DNA of 64,000 nucleotides from an uncultured Draconibacterium sp. (GCF_963674925.1 NZ_OY771647.1:1999501-2063500), one strand, 5' to 3'. Counted from the stretch's first letter, positions 8,274-18,074 are shown. The notes: a model not told the origin generated them from the letters alone. Made by a program: numbers and translations.

Positions 8274-11200
8274 ATGGCATTCAAAAAAGATAATAAAGCA
8301 AAAACTAGTTTCTCAAAAGTTTCAGTAAGCCTTTCTTCTCCTGAAGAAATTCTGGAAAGATCGTATGGTGAAGTACTGAAGCCAGAAACAATTAACTACA
8401 GAACATATAAACCAGAACGTGATGGTTTGTTTTGTGAGCGTATTTTCGGACCGGTAAAAGACTACGAATGTCACTGTGGAAAATACAAACGTATCCGTTA
8501 TAAAGGTATCGTTTGCGACCGTTGTGGTGTTGAAGTAACCGAAAAGAAAGTACGTCGTGAGCGTATGGGACACATTTCACTGGTGGTACCGGTAGCTCAC
8601 ATTTGGTATTTCAAATCGTTGCCTAACAAAATTGGTTACCTGCTTGGTTTACCTACCAAAAAGCTGGATACCATTATTTATTACGAACGCTATGTTGTTA
8701 TCCAGGCGGGTGTTAAACATCAGGATGGCGTTAAAGAATTAGATTTCCTTACTGAAGAAGAGTACCTGGATATTCTGGATACGCTTCCAAAAGAAAATCA
8801 ATTCCTTGACGACGACGATCCAAACAAATTCATCGCCAAAATGGGTGCTGAAGCATTGTTTGATATTCTTAGCCGTTTAGAGCTGGATTCATTGTCGTAC
8901 ACATTGCGTCATAAAGCAAACACCGAAACATCGCAGCAGCGTAAAAACGAGGCGTTAAAACGCCTGCAGGTTGTTGAGGCTTTCAGGGCAAGTAAAAACC
9001 TTAACCGTCCGGAATGGATGATCGTTAGGGTGGTGCCTGTAATTCCTCCTGATTTGCGTCCGTTAGTGCCACTCGATGGTGGTCGTTTCGCAACGTCAGA
9101 TTTGAATGACCTGTACCGAAGAGTAATTATCCGTAACAACCGTTTGAAACGATTGATCGAGATTAAAGCTCCTGAGGTAATTTTAAGAAACGAGAAACGT
9201 ATGCTACAGGAAGCTGTGGATTCGTTATTCGATAACTCAAGAAAATCTAATGCCGTTAAAACAGAAAACAACCGCGCTCTAAAATCACTGTCTGACAGTT
9301 TGAAAGGTAAGCAAGGTCGTTTCCGTCAGAACCTTTTGGGTAAACGTGTTGACTATTCTGCACGTTCGGTAATCGTTGTTGGTCCTAAATTAAGGATTCA
9401 CGAATGCGGTATTCCAAAAGATATGGCAGCAGAACTTTACAAACCTTTCGTAATCCGTAAGTTGATAGAAAGAGGTATTGTAAAAACTGTAAAATCGGCA
9501 AAGAAAATCGTTGACAGAAAAGACCCCGTTGTTTGGGAGATTCTTGAAAACGTGCTGAAAGGACACCCTGTAATGTTAAACAGGGCACCTACTCTGCACC
9601 GTCTGTCAATTCAGGCATTCCAGCCTGTTCTTATCGAAGGTAAAGCAATTCAGCTGCACCCATTGGTATGTACCGGTTTTAACGCCGACTTCGATGGTGA
9701 CCAGATGGCGGTTCACTTACCATTAGGTAATGCTGCAATTTTGGAAGCTCAGTTGTTAATGCTTGCTTCACACAACCTGTTGAACCCTGCTAACGGTGCT
9801 CCTATTCAGGTACCATCGCAGGATATGGTTCTTGGTCTGTACTACATGACCAAACCACGTAAAGGTGGTCGTGGCGAAGGAATGATTTTCTATTCAGCAG
9901 AAGAAGTAACTATTGCATACGAAGAGAAAGCAATCGATCTTCACGCCATTATTAAAGTTAAAGTTGAAGATATCGATGAGAATGGAGAATACTTTAACCA
10001 TATCATCGAAACAACTGTAGGTCGTGTTCTTTTCAACGAATATGTACCACGTCAGGCAGGTTACGTAAACCAGATTTTGACTAAAAAATCGTTACGTAGC
10101 ATTATTACCGACGTATTCAATAAGAGTGGTAACGCAATTACGGTTAAATTCCTTGATGATATTAAAAACCTTGGTTACACAATGGCTTACCGCGGAGGTT
10201 TGTCGTTCAACCTTGGCGATGTTATCATTCCTGAAGATAAAGCTGAAATTGTTGGTAACGGTTACAAGGAAGTTGAAGAGGTGATCAACAACTATAACAT
10301 GGGTTTCATTACCAATAACGAACGTTACAACCAGGTTATTGATATTTGGACACATGCAAACTCCAGACTGACAAATTCGGTAATGAAAACAATTAGTACC
10401 GACCGTCAGGGATTCAACTCCATTTATATGATGCTTGATTCCGGAGCGAGGGGTTCTAAAGAGCAGATTCGCCAGTTGTGCGGAATGAGGGGTTTGATGG
10501 CAAAGCCACAAAAATCTGGTTCTACCGGTTCTCAGATTATTGAAAACCCGATTTTGGCAAACTTTAAAGAAGGTCTTTCGGTACTTGAGTACTTTATTTC
10601 TACTCACGGTGCTCGTAAAGGTTTGGCGGATACCGCACTTAAAACAGCTGATGCGGGTTACTTAACACGTCGTTTGGTAGACGTTGCCCAGGATGTTATC
10701 ATCTCGGAAGACGACTGTGGAACATTACGTGGTTTGGTAGCCAGCGATGTTAAAAATAACGAAGAGGTTGTTGCATCATTATTCGAAAGAATTATTGGTC
10801 GTACAACAGTACACGATATTTACCACCCGCTAAATGGTGAATTGATCATTAAATCGGGAGATGAAATTACTGAAGAGATTGCTAAAGTAATCGAAGATTC
10901 GCCAATTGAAACTGTTGAAATTCGATCGGTATTAACCTGTGAATCAAAAGTTGGTGTTTGTGCCAAGTGTTACGGACGTAACCTGGCTACCGGCAAGAAA
11001 GTTCAGAAAGGTGAAGCTACCGGTGTTATTGCAGCACAGTCGATCGGTGAACCTGGTACACAGCTTACACTTCGTACCTTCCACGTAGGGGGTATCGCAG
11101 GTAACATCTCAGCACAATCAACAGTTGAATCAAGATACGATGGATACTGTGAGATTGAAGAACTTCGTTCGGTAACGTACAAAGATGACGATGGAAATGA

Positions 11201-12536
11201 TGTTGACATCGTAGTAAGTCGTTTGGCCGAATTAAAGATTATCGATAAAAACACAAATATTCCGCTTTCTACCCACCCGCTTCCTTACGGTTGTAAACTG
11301 TATGTGAAAAACGGTCAGGAAATCCGTAAAGGAACTATGATCTGTGATTGGGACCCATTTAACGGTGTAATTATTACCGAGTTCGATGGTAAAGTAGAGT
11401 TCGAGAACCTGATCGAAGGTATTACTTTCCGCCAGGAATCGGATGAGCAAACCGGTTATAGCGAGCGTGTAATTATTGAAACAAAAGATAAGACCAAAAA
11501 CCCAACATTGAAGATTATGGACGATGCCGGTGAAATGATCCGCTCGTACAACCTTCCGGTTGGAGGTCACATCTCGGTTGATAACGGACAAGAGGTTAAA
11601 GCAGGTAAGATTTTGGTTAAGATTCCTCGTGCTGCCGGTAAAGCAGGCGATATCACAGGGGGTCTGCCACGTGTTACCGAGTTATTCGAAGCACGTAACC
11701 CATCTAACCCTGCCGTTGTTTCTGAGGTAGACGGTGAAGTTTCATTAGGTAAGATCAAACGTGGTAACCGCGAGATCATTGTAACCACTAAAAACGGCGA
11801 TGTGAAGAAATATCTTGTACCGCTGTCGAAACAGATCCTTGTTCAGGAGAATGACTACATCAGAGCAGGTATACCTTTATCTGACGGAGCAACAACTCCT
11901 TCTGATATTCTTGCAATTAAAGGGCCTACTGCTGTTCAGGAATACATTTTGAACGAAGTTCAGGATGTGTACCGTATGCAGGGGGTAAAAATTAACGATA
12001 AACACTTTGAGATTATCATCCGTCAGATGATGCGTAAAGTGGAGATCGTTGATCCGGGTGATACTCGTTTCCTTGAAAAGCAAGTGGTTGACAAAAACGA
12101 ATTCATGTCTGAAAACGACTGGATCTACAACAAAAAAGTTGTAGTTGATCCGGGAGATGCTGAAGGAATGAAAGCCGGACAGATTGTATCTTCACGTCGT
12201 TTGAGAGATGAGAATTCGCAACTCCGAAGAAAAGATAAAAAACTGGTAGAGTCGAGGGATGCAATTCCTGCAACATCAAGCCAGATTCTTCAGGGTATTA
12301 CAAAAGCGGCGTTGCAAACACGCAGCTGGTTGTCTGCTGCATCGTTCCAGGAAACTACAAAAGTTCTTAACGAGGCCGCTATCAATGGTAAAATGGATTA
12401 CCTTGACGGACTAAAAGAGAACGTAATTTGTGGTCACCTGATACCAGCAGGTACCGGTTTGAAAGAATACAAAAACCTTGTTGTTGGTTCTAAATCAGAG
12501 TACGACAGGTTGGTAGATATGAGACATTCGGATTAA
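8274..12536 (+). CDS. rpoC: DNA-directed RNA polymerase subunit beta-prime
   Basis: Beta-prime supplies the catalytic magnesium site and the clamp. At 1420 residues it matches Bacteroidota RpoC. The N-terminal zinc ribbon has cysteines at 66, 68, 81 and 84; the catalytic NADFDGDQM loop is at 470-478; the second zinc site CESKVGVCAKCYGRN lies further on and is followed by the trigger-loop/bridge region GEPGTQLTLRTFHVGG. It is the last large gene of the cluster, followed after 18 bp by a DUF3467 gene. Confidence 0.98.
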   Translation: MAFKKDNKAKTSFSKVSVSLSSPEEILERSYGEVLKPETINYRTYKPERDGLFCERIFGPVKDYECHCGKYKRIRYKGIVCDRCGVEVTEKKVRRERMGHISLVVPVAHIWYFKSLPNKIGYLLGLPTKKLDTIIYYERYVVIQAGVKHQDGVKELDFLTEEEYLDILDTLPKENQFLDDDDPNKFIAKMGAEALFDILSRLELDSLSYTLRHKANTETSQQRKNEALKRLQVVEAFRASKNLNRPEWMIVRVVPVIPPDLRPLVPLDGGRFATSDLNDLYRRVIIRNNRLKRLIEIKAPEVILRNEKRMLQEAVDSLFDNSRKSNAVKTENNRALKSLSDSLKGKQGRFRQNLLGKRVDYSARSVIVVGPKLRIHECGIPKDMAAELYKPFVIRKLIERGIVKTVKSAKKIVDRKDPVVWEILENVLKGHPVMLNRAPTLHRLSIQAFQPVLIEGKAIQLHPLVCTGFNADFDGDQMAVHLPLGNAAILEAQLLMLASHNLLNPANGAPIQVPSQDMVLGLYYMTKPRKGGRGEGMIFYSAEEVTIAYEEKAIDLHAIIKVKVEDIDENGEYFNHIIETTVGRVLFNEYVPRQAGYVNQILTKKSLRSIITDVFNKSGNAITVKFLDDIKNLGYTMAYRGGLSFNLGDVIIPEDKAEIVGNGYKEVEEVINNYNMGFITNNERYNQVIDIWTHANSRLTNSVMKTISTDRQGFNSIYMMLDSGARGSKEQIRQLCGMRGLMAKPQKSGSTGSQIIENPILANFKEGLSVLEYFISTHGARKGLADTALKTADAGYLTRRLVDVAQDVIISEDDCGTLRGLVASDVKNNEEVVASLFERIIGRTTVHDIYHPLNGELIIKSGDEITEEIAKVIEDSPIETVEIRSVLTCESKVGVCAKCYGRNLATGKKVQKGEATGVIAAQSIGEPGTQLTLRTFHVGGIAGNISAQSTVESRYDGYCEIEELRSVTYKDDDGNDVDIVVSRLAELKIIDKNTNIPLSTHPLPYGCKLYVKNGQEIRKGTMICDWDPFNGVIITEFDGKVEFENLIEGITFRQESDEQTGYSERVIIETKDKTKNPTLKIMDDAGEMIRSYNLPVGGHISVDNGQEVKAGKILVKIPRAAGKAGDITGGLPRVTELFEARNPSNPAVVSEVDGEVSLGKIKRGNREIIVTTKNGDVKKYLVPLSKQILVQENDYIRAGIPLSDGATTPSDILAIKGPTAVQEYILNEVQDVYRMQGVKINDKHFEIIIRQMMRKVEIVDPGDTRFLEKQVVDKNEFMSENDWIYNKKVVVDPGDAEGMKAGQIVSSRRLRDENSQLRRKDKKLVESRDAIPATSSQILQGITKAALQTRSWLSAASFQETTKVLNEAAINGKMDYLDGLKENVICGHLIPAGTGLKEYKNLVVGSKSEYDRLVDMRHSD

Positions 12537-12554
12537 TAGCTAAAAAGGATTACC

Positions 12555-12881
12555 ATGGAAGATAAAAAGCATAAATCGCAGCAAATAAACATTGAATTGA
12601 ACGAGGAAGTAGCTCAGGGAACCTATTCGAACCTTGCCGTTATTACTCACTCAACTTCTGAATTTGTAGTTGATTTTGTACGGATTATGCCTGGTATTCC
12701 AAAAGCGAATGTAAAATCTCGTATTATTCTTACACCGGAACATGCCAAACGTTTGTTAATGGCCTTGCAAGATAATATTGCAAAATTTGAAGCACAGCAT
12801 GGCCCGATTAAAAACGTTAATTCAGGTAACGATCCGAATTTGCCACCAATGAATTTTGGTGGACCTACAGCTCAGGCTTAG
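12555..12881 (+). CDS. DUF3467 domain protein
   Basis: This small 108-residue protein (INIELNEEVAQGTYSNLAVI, then a C-terminal RIILTPEHAKRLLMALQDNI) matches the DUF3467 family, which is commonly found directly after rpoC in Bacteroidota. No signal peptide or membrane segment is seen. Its function is not known. The 18-bp gap to rpoC and the terminator just behind it make it the last gene of the rpoBC transcript. Confidence 0.85.
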   Translation: MEDKKHKSQQINIELNEEVAQGTYSNLAVITHSTSEFVVDFVRIMPGIPKANVKSRIILTPEHAKRLLMALQDNIAKFEAQHGPIKNVNSGNDPNLPPMNFGGPTAQA

Positions 12882-12902
12882 TAATTTACAAGCATAATAT
12901 TT

Positions 12903-12935
12903 AAAGAGGAATCATTAGTGGTTCCTCTTTTTTTT
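12903..12935 (+). terminator. Terminator of the rpoBC operon
   Basis: The stem AAAGAGGAA pairs with TTCCTCTTT, extended by inner T-G, C-G and A-T pairs around the loop TTAG, and is followed by a run of Ts. It lies 21 bp behind the DUF3467 stop. Confidence 0.9.
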
Positions 12936-13646
12936 ATATTATAATCGGGTTAATACCTATAGGCTAATTAATCTGTTGTCCTCACTGACTACGCTTTCAC
13001 GTATCATACTTTCGGTTCTGTGAATGAATAGGGGCAAGGCCCCGATACTTAACAGCATCGTCCGTAAGGGCGATGCTGTTAAACGGGCGACATTTTTAAA
13101 GCATAAGTATAACAAAAGGAAGATGCCCGGGGCATAAAAAAAACCGGCCCGTAATTAACGAACCGGTTCTCTGAATTAATTTGGTTAGATTTGGTTTGAA
13201 ATCCGCCGATGAAGGTAATAAAATAATCGATATACAACTATCTGTAAATAGTACAATTTACTATGGGCGATGGTGTTGATGCGCCCTGAGTATTTGAAAA
13301 CTAGGTTTTTTGTACATGGATTAAAGCACTTATTGTTTCAAGTAAAGCCGGCCCGGAATGAGATAACAACAAAACACCGAAAACGAAAGAAGAGATATAA
13401 ATCACATCGCAACACTTTATCTAACAAAAATGACCGTTTAAAACGCCTGAAAACAGCCTGAAACCTTCTGTTTTTAATTAAAATGGTTTTAAATTAATTG
13501 TCACTTTCTCAGCTCAGAATTTTGGAATATTGAGGTTGATTGTTTTAAAGCATTGTCAGCATTGCGTTTGGGCGGGTACGTGAGTGCTGAATGCCTTGAC
13601 TGCTCTGCTCTTTAACAAATATTAAAGGTCTCTGAGTCCTAATCTC
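12936..13646. other. Long spacer with hairpins, no credible gene
   Basis: This stretch has no reading frame that looks like a protein. It holds GGGGCAAGGCCCC at about 13031, a 15-bp hairpin with a GTAA tetraloop at 13049-13082, and a hairpin near 13141-13168 (AACCGG/CCGGTT) whose T tract lies on the minus strand. A 63-codon frame at 13270 is Lys/Arg-rich at its end and has no family resemblance. Confidence 0.6.
13049..13082. repeat. Perfect hairpin with GNRA-type loop
   Basis: TTAACAGCATCG (13049-13060) is the exact reverse complement of CGATGCTGTTAA (13071-13082). The inner bases TCC/GGG extend the stem, with one T-G pair, to 15 bp around GTAA. No T tract follows, so this is not an intrinsic terminator. 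It could be a REP-like element or a structured RNA; no gene is linked to it. Confidence 0.6.
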
Positions 13647-13678
13647 TTTGGTTAGTTTTATACCGATTTTTATATTTG
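13647..13678 (+). promoter_or_regulatory. Bacteroidota-type promoter of etfBA-acd
   Basis: The minus-33 TTTG (13647-13650) and minus-7 TATATTTG (13671-13678) are separated by 20 bp and match the Bacteroidota sigma-ABfr consensus TTTG, 19-21 bp, TAnnTTTG. Transcription would start near 13685, giving an untranslated leader of about 85 nt before etfB. Confidence 0.65.
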
Positions 13679-13771
13679 TTAGCTTTGAAATTGCAGGAGT
13701 AGCTAAAATGCTCGGGCAATAGATCGAAAAAATAGAGAAATTATATATCAATCAATAAAAAATCTTACTGA

Positions 13772-14647
13772 ATGAAGGCTTATAACATTATTGTTTTGGC
13801 GAAGCAGGTTCCCGACACAAGAAATGTGGGGAAAGATGCTATGAAGGCTGACGGGACGATAAACAGGGCTGTGCTTCCTGCCATCTTTAATCCCGAGGAT
13901 TTGAACGCCCTCGAACAAGCACTACGCATTAAAGATCAATTTCCTGAATCAAAAATCAATATTCTAACCATGGGGCCGGGTAGGGCTGCCGATATTATTC
14001 GCGAAGGTTTATATCGCGGTGCCGACGGTGGTATTTTGCTAACCGACCGTGCTTTTGCCGGTTCGGATACATTGGCAACATCGTATGCCATTGGACAGGC
14101 GTTGAAAAAAATGGGTAAAATTGATATGATCATCGCAGGTCGTCAGGCTATCGATGGTGATACTGCCCAGGTTGGCCCTCAGGTGGCCGAAAAGCTGGGT
14201 ATGTTGCAAATAACATACGTTGAAGAGGTGCTGGAGGTAAAAGACAAATCGGTTACCGTAAAACGCCGTTTAGAGAATGGTGTGGAAACAGCAAAATGTC
14301 CGATGCCTTTGGTAATGACTGTTAACGGCTCAGCTCCTGATTGCCGTGCGCGTAATGCCAAACGGATTATGAAATTCAAAAAGGCAAGAACAGTTACCGA
14401 ACTTCAAAAAGAAAATGAAGACTATACTGCATTGTACAACGAACACCCTGACCTGATGATTCAGGAATGGACCGTTAACGATATTGAAACTGATGCATCG
14501 CAGCTTGGTCTTACCGGCTCGCCAACCAAAGTGAAAACGGTTGAGAATGTTGTTCTTCAGGCAAAAGATTCGAAAGTAATTTCGGCTGCCGACAACGAAA
14601 TTGAGGCCATGATGGTTGAGTTAATTAAGAGTCACACAATTGGCTAA
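13772..14647 (+). CDS. etfB: Electron transfer flavoprotein beta subunit
   Basis: EtfB forms the FAD/nucleotide-binding ETF heterodimer with EtfA and exchanges electrons with acyl-CoA dehydrogenase. The 291 residues are longer than the roughly 250 of the canonical mitochondrial-type subunit. The motif GRQAIDGDTAQVGP (123-136) is the form seen in electron-bifurcating Bcd-EtfAB complexes, unlike the KQAIDDD-type sequence of canonical ETF that binds AMP. A bifurcating role is inference. etfA follows after 33 bp and the dehydrogenase after that, so the three are almost certainly one operon. Confidence 0.94.
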   Translation: MKAYNIIVLAKQVPDTRNVGKDAMKADGTINRAVLPAIFNPEDLNALEQALRIKDQFPESKINILTMGPGRAADIIREGLYRGADGGILLTDRAFAGSDTLATSYAIGQALKKMGKIDMIIAGRQAIDGDTAQVGPQVAEKLGMLQITYVEEVLEVKDKSVTVKRRLENGVETAKCPMPLVMTVNGSAPDCRARNAKRIMKFKKARTVTELQKENEDYTALYNEHPDLMIQEWTVNDIETDASQLGLTGSPTKVKTVENVVLQAKDSKVISAADNEIEAMMVELIKSHTIG

Positions 14648-14680
14648 GGCCATTAATTGAATAGTTAAAAATTTGAAGAA

Positions 14681-15700
14681 ATGAGCAGCGTATTTGTTTA
14701 TTGCGAAATAGAAGATGGCCAGGTAGCTGATGTTAGTCAGGAATTGCTAACCAAGGGACGTACCCTGGCAAATGAATTAAAATGTAAACTGGAAGCCATT
14801 GCTATCGGGAGCAAAATCGATAAAGTTGGCGATCAAATAATTCCTTACGGTGTAGATACACTTTACATTGCAGACGATGAGCGTTTGTTCCCTTACCAGA
14901 CTTTGCCACACACTTCAATTGTGGTGAACCTGTTTAAAGAGCAAAAGCCTCAGATCGCTTTGATGGGAGCTTCGTCGATTGGTCGTGATTTAGGACCACG
15001 CGTTTCATCGGCATTGCACAGTGGTTTAACAGCCGACTGTACCAGCCTTGTAATTGGCGATCATTACGATAAAAAACAAGACAAGAATTACGAAAACCTC
15101 CTTTACCAGATTCGTCCGGCTTTTGGAGGAAACATCATTGCAACCATTATCAACCCCGATTGCCGTCCGCAAATGGCAACCGTGCGCGAGGGTGTAATGA
15201 AAAAAGAGATTCTTGATCCGAAATACAAAGGAAAAGTTGTAAAACTTGATGTTGCTAAATATGTAAGCGACGAAGATTTCGTGGTTGAGATTATTGAGCG
15301 CCACATGGAAAAAAGCAAGGTGAACGTTAAAGGTGCACCGATTGTTGTTGCCGGTGGTTATGGTGTAGGATCGAAAGAGAACTTCAAGTTGTTGTATGAT
15401 TTGGCAGAAGTACTGGGTGGCGAAGTTGGTGCTTCGCGTGCGGCGGTCGACTCTGGTTTGGCAGGTCACGATCGCCAGATCGGACAAACAGGTATTACCG
15501 TTCGTCCAAAACTGTACATTGCCTGCGGTATCTCGGGGCAAATTCAGCACCGTGCCGGAATGGAAGATTCAGCACAGATCATCGCGATCAATACCGACCC
15601 TGATGCTCCGATTAATGCAATAGCCGACTATGTAATTACCGGAGATGTGGCAGAGGTCATTCCTAAAATGATCAAGTATTATAAAAAGAACACCAAGTAG
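14681..15700 (+). CDS. etfA: Electron transfer flavoprotein alpha subunit
   Basis: EtfA carries the exchangeable FAD of the ETF heterodimer. The 339 residues comprise an N-terminal alpha/beta domain (about 1-200) and a C-terminal FAD domain with AGGYGVGSKENF, the GASRAAVDSGL stretch, GQTGITVRPKLYIACGISG and QHRAGM (the GISGQIQH motif starts at 283). These are the canonical FAD contacts. It lies between etfB and an acyl-CoA dehydrogenase, 22 bp from the latter. Confidence 0.95.
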   Translation: MSSVFVYCEIEDGQVADVSQELLTKGRTLANELKCKLEAIAIGSKIDKVGDQIIPYGVDTLYIADDERLFPYQTLPHTSIVVNLFKEQKPQIALMGASSIGRDLGPRVSSALHSGLTADCTSLVIGDHYDKKQDKNYENLLYQIRPAFGGNIIATIINPDCRPQMATVREGVMKKEILDPKYKGKVVKLDVAKYVSDEDFVVEIIERHMEKSKVNVKGAPIVVAGGYGVGSKENFKLLYDLAEVLGGEVGASRAAVDSGLAGHDRQIGQTGITVRPKLYIACGISGQIQHRAGMEDSAQIIAINTDPDAPINAIADYVITGDVAEVIPKMIKYYKKNTK

Positions 15701-15722
15701 TCACGACTTAAAATTGTAAAAA

Positions 15723-17432
15723 ATGGCAAATTATTATACAGATAACAGCGAGTTAAAATTTCACCTGAATCACCCGTTAATGAAAGAGATCGTTCGGTTA
15801 AAAGAACGTGAATATACTTTCAAGGATGAATTTGATTTTGCTCCACTGGATTACGAAGATGCAATTGACAGTTACGATCGTGTGCTGGAGGTTGTTGGCG
15901 AAATTTGCGGAAACATTGTTTCTGAAAATGCCGAAAGTATTGATGCTGAAGGACCGGAAGTAATCGACGGACACGTAAAATATGCCCGAGGAACCGAGGA
16001 AAACATCAAAGCATTGAACCAGGCCGGATTGATGGGAATGTCGTTGCCTTACAAATACGAAGGTTTGAACTTCCCGATTGTGCCTTATATTATGGCAGCC
16101 GATATTGTATCGCGCGCCGATGCCGGTTTTGTAAATATTTGGGGTTTGCAGGATTGTGCCGAAACCATTAACGAATTTGCTTCGGAAGAGCAAAAAGAAA
16201 AATACCTGCCACGTGTGTGCAACGGCGACACTATGGCAATGGACTTAACCGAGCCGGATGCCGGTTCCGACTTACAGGCGGTGCAGTTAAAAGCTACCTG
16301 GAACGAGGAGAAACAAGTTTGGTTGCTGAATGGTGTGAAACGATTCATCACCAACGGCGACGGCGATATTTCGCTTGTTTTGGCCCGCTCGGAAGCCGGA
16401 ACAACTGACGGCCGTGGTTTGTCGATGTATATTTACGACAAACAATCGGGTGGAGTAACCGTTCGTCGTATCGAGCACAAAATGGGTATTATTGGTTCGC
16501 CAACCTGCGAATTGGTATTCAAAGATGCTCCGGCCGAATTGGTTGGATCGCGTAAAATGGGACTGATCAAATACGTTATGGCGTTAATGAACGGTGCTCG
16601 TTTGGGTATTGCAGCGCAGTCGGTGGGAGTTTGTGAAGCAGCTTACCGCGAAGCTATGGCATACGCCAAAGAACGTATGCAGTTCGGAAAAGCGATCATT
16701 AAATTCCCGGCTGTTTACGAAATGCTTTCGCTGATGAAAGCCAAACTGGATGCTTCGCGTACTTTGTTGTACGAAACTTCGCGTTTTGTTGATATGTACA
16801 AAACCTACATGCACATTGCCGAAGAGCGTAAACTGGAGAAAGAAGAGCGCGACGAAATGAAAAAGTATCAGCGTTTGGCTGATATCTTTACACCACTTGT
16901 AAAAGGTATGGCGAGCGAATACAGTAACCAGCTGGCTTACGATGCGGTTCAGATTCATGGTGGATCGGGCTTTATGAAAGACTACCCGGTTGAACGTATC
17001 TACCGCGATGCCCGTATTACTTCAATTTACGAAGGAACTACTCAGCTGCAGGTTGTTGCTGCCATCCGTGGTGTAACAACAGGCGGTTACCTGAACCAGA
17101 TTCGTACTTACGAAGCTGAAAAGGTTTCGCCAACATTAGAGCACCTGAAACGTACGCTTATTATTTTAACTGCCGATTACGAAGAAGCAGTTAAAAAAGT
17201 AACTGCTGCAGGCGACAACGAGTTTGTTGATTTCCATGCACGTCGTTTGGTTGAAATGGCAGGCCACATTATTATGAGCTACCTGTTGTTGCTGGATACC
17301 AACCGCGAGGCTTCGTTCCTGAAATCGACGAAAAACTATATCGCTTTTGCAAAAGCACAGGTAAAAGCACATGCCGAGTTTATCCGTGCATCGGAATTAA
17401 GCGACGTAGGTGATTACAAATTTGAAATGTAA
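15723..17432 (+). CDS. Acyl-CoA dehydrogenase family protein
   Basis: This FAD enzyme oxidises an acyl-CoA to the 2-enoyl-CoA and passes electrons to ETF. The 569 residues are longer than the roughly 380 of the classic family because of an N-terminal extension and a C-terminal helical domain (about 460-569), as in several Bacteroidota homologues. MDLTEPDAGSDLQ is the flavin-binding segment, VQIHGGSGFMKDYPVERIYRDA is typical, and E437 in IYEGTTQLQ fits the catalytic base. Co-transcription with etfBA supports a dedicated electron acceptor. The substrate (for example butyryl-CoA) cannot be read from the sequence. Confidence 0.93.
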   Translation: MANYYTDNSELKFHLNHPLMKEIVRLKEREYTFKDEFDFAPLDYEDAIDSYDRVLEVVGEICGNIVSENAESIDAEGPEVIDGHVKYARGTEENIKALNQAGLMGMSLPYKYEGLNFPIVPYIMAADIVSRADAGFVNIWGLQDCAETINEFASEEQKEKYLPRVCNGDTMAMDLTEPDAGSDLQAVQLKATWNEEKQVWLLNGVKRFITNGDGDISLVLARSEAGTTDGRGLSMYIYDKQSGGVTVRRIEHKMGIIGSPTCELVFKDAPAELVGSRKMGLIKYVMALMNGARLGIAAQSVGVCEAAYREAMAYAKERMQFGKAIIKFPAVYEMLSLMKAKLDASRTLLYETSRFVDMYKTYMHIAEERKLEKEERDEMKKYQRLADIFTPLVKGMASEYSNQLAYDAVQIHGGSGFMKDYPVERIYRDARITSIYEGTTQLQVVAAIRGVTTGGYLNQIRTYEAEKVSPTLEHLKRTLIILTADYEEAVKKVTAAGDNEFVDFHARRLVEMAGHIIMSYLLLLDTNREASFLKSTKNYIAFAKAQVKAHAEFIRASELSDVGDYKFEM

Positions 17433-17477
17433 TAACAAGCTGCGAGCCACGAGCTACTAGCTTTTAGAAAAGATAAT

Positions 17478-17517
17478 AAAGCCACTTTCCGGTTAACGGG
17501 AGGTGGCTTTTTCTTTT
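17478..17517 (+). terminator. Terminator of the etfBA-acd operon
   Basis: AAAGCCAC pairs with GTGGCTTT, extended inward by five more pairs (some wobble) around GGTTAAC, and is followed by TTTTTCTTTTT-type sequence. It lies about 45 bp after the dehydrogenase stop. Confidence 0.88.
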
Positions 17518-17567
17518 TCGAAATTTCGAAAGCGGTTCAGTTTATTGGGAGCCTTACATCAATGATG

Positions 17568-17620
17568 TTTTCCCTTTGTAAGGGAAAATGTCGACAGACA
17601 AAAGGGTAGGGGCACTTTCA
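17568..17620. repeat. Direct repeat, left copy
   Basis: Two blocks, a TTTTCC..TTTGTAAGGGAA palindrome and GACAGACAAAAGGGTAGGG, recur at 18001-18074 in the same order and orientation, with about 27 extra bases between the blocks in the right copy. The two copies bracket the dispersed repeat at 17642-17885. Confidence 0.7.
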
Positions 17621-17641
17621 TTTTTATGGTTGTTTCCGAAA

Positions 17642-17885
17642 CCCCATCTTTCATAAGTATTGATATTTGAATTTCGTCCGGAAGAACCACTTGGCTTCGA
17701 TCGGCTTACTTCGCCGGACGATTTCTCTTCGGTGGTTTAACCCCGGCGCTATGCACCGGGTTATTCACATTCGCCGCTTTCAGCGCCACAAAGCTTATTA
17801 TAACGATAGCACAAGGAATTCTATAAATCGTTTCAATATCCCGAAGGGATGAAATATTAATAACCGCGGGTGAAACCCGGGGTAG
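17642..17885. repeat. Dispersed palindromic repeat, copy 1
   Basis: This sequence is homologous to 27822-28015. Shared blocks are TTTCGTCCGG.AGAACCA, TGGCTTCGATC.GCTT, CCCGGCGCTA..ACCGGGTTATTCACATT, a GC-rich CAGCG block and TTCAATATCCCGAAGGG. The left block AACCCCGG..CCGGGTTATT resembles the reverse complement of the right block AATAACCGCGGGTGAAACCCGGGGT, so the whole unit is a large imperfect palindrome. There is no transposase, so it is a non-autonomous MITE/REP-like element. Short frames inside it are not genes. Confidence 0.75.
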
Positions 17886-18000
17886 ATGTGAAAATAAATC
17901 AAAGGCGCAACCGGTAAGTTCTTTGAAATGCAATGATGGCTTGCGCCGTAATTCTCTGACGTCGGTGAAATAATCCCCATCAGATATTTCATGTGATCCA

Positions 18001-18074
18001 GTTTTCCATTTGTAAGGGAACCTTGTCTAACGGAAGGCAGGAATGTTGACAGACAAAAGGGTAGGGCCACCTTC
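18001..18074. repeat. Direct repeat, right copy
   Basis: This is the second copy of the element at 17568-17620. A perfect 11-bp hairpin (TTTGTTTTGGG against CCCAAAACAAA, 18083-18110) lies just beyond it. Nothing else with coding character is seen between here and the hydrolase gene at 18248. Confidence 0.7.

Noticed and set aside
13270..13461. 63-codon reading frame behind the rpoBC operon
   Set aside because: Lys/Arg-rich low-complexity end, no family resemblance and no promoter or terminator linked to it.
17667..17852. 61-codon frame inside the dispersed repeat
   Set aside because: It coincides with a repeat element that recurs with indels at 27822, so the frame is not maintained.
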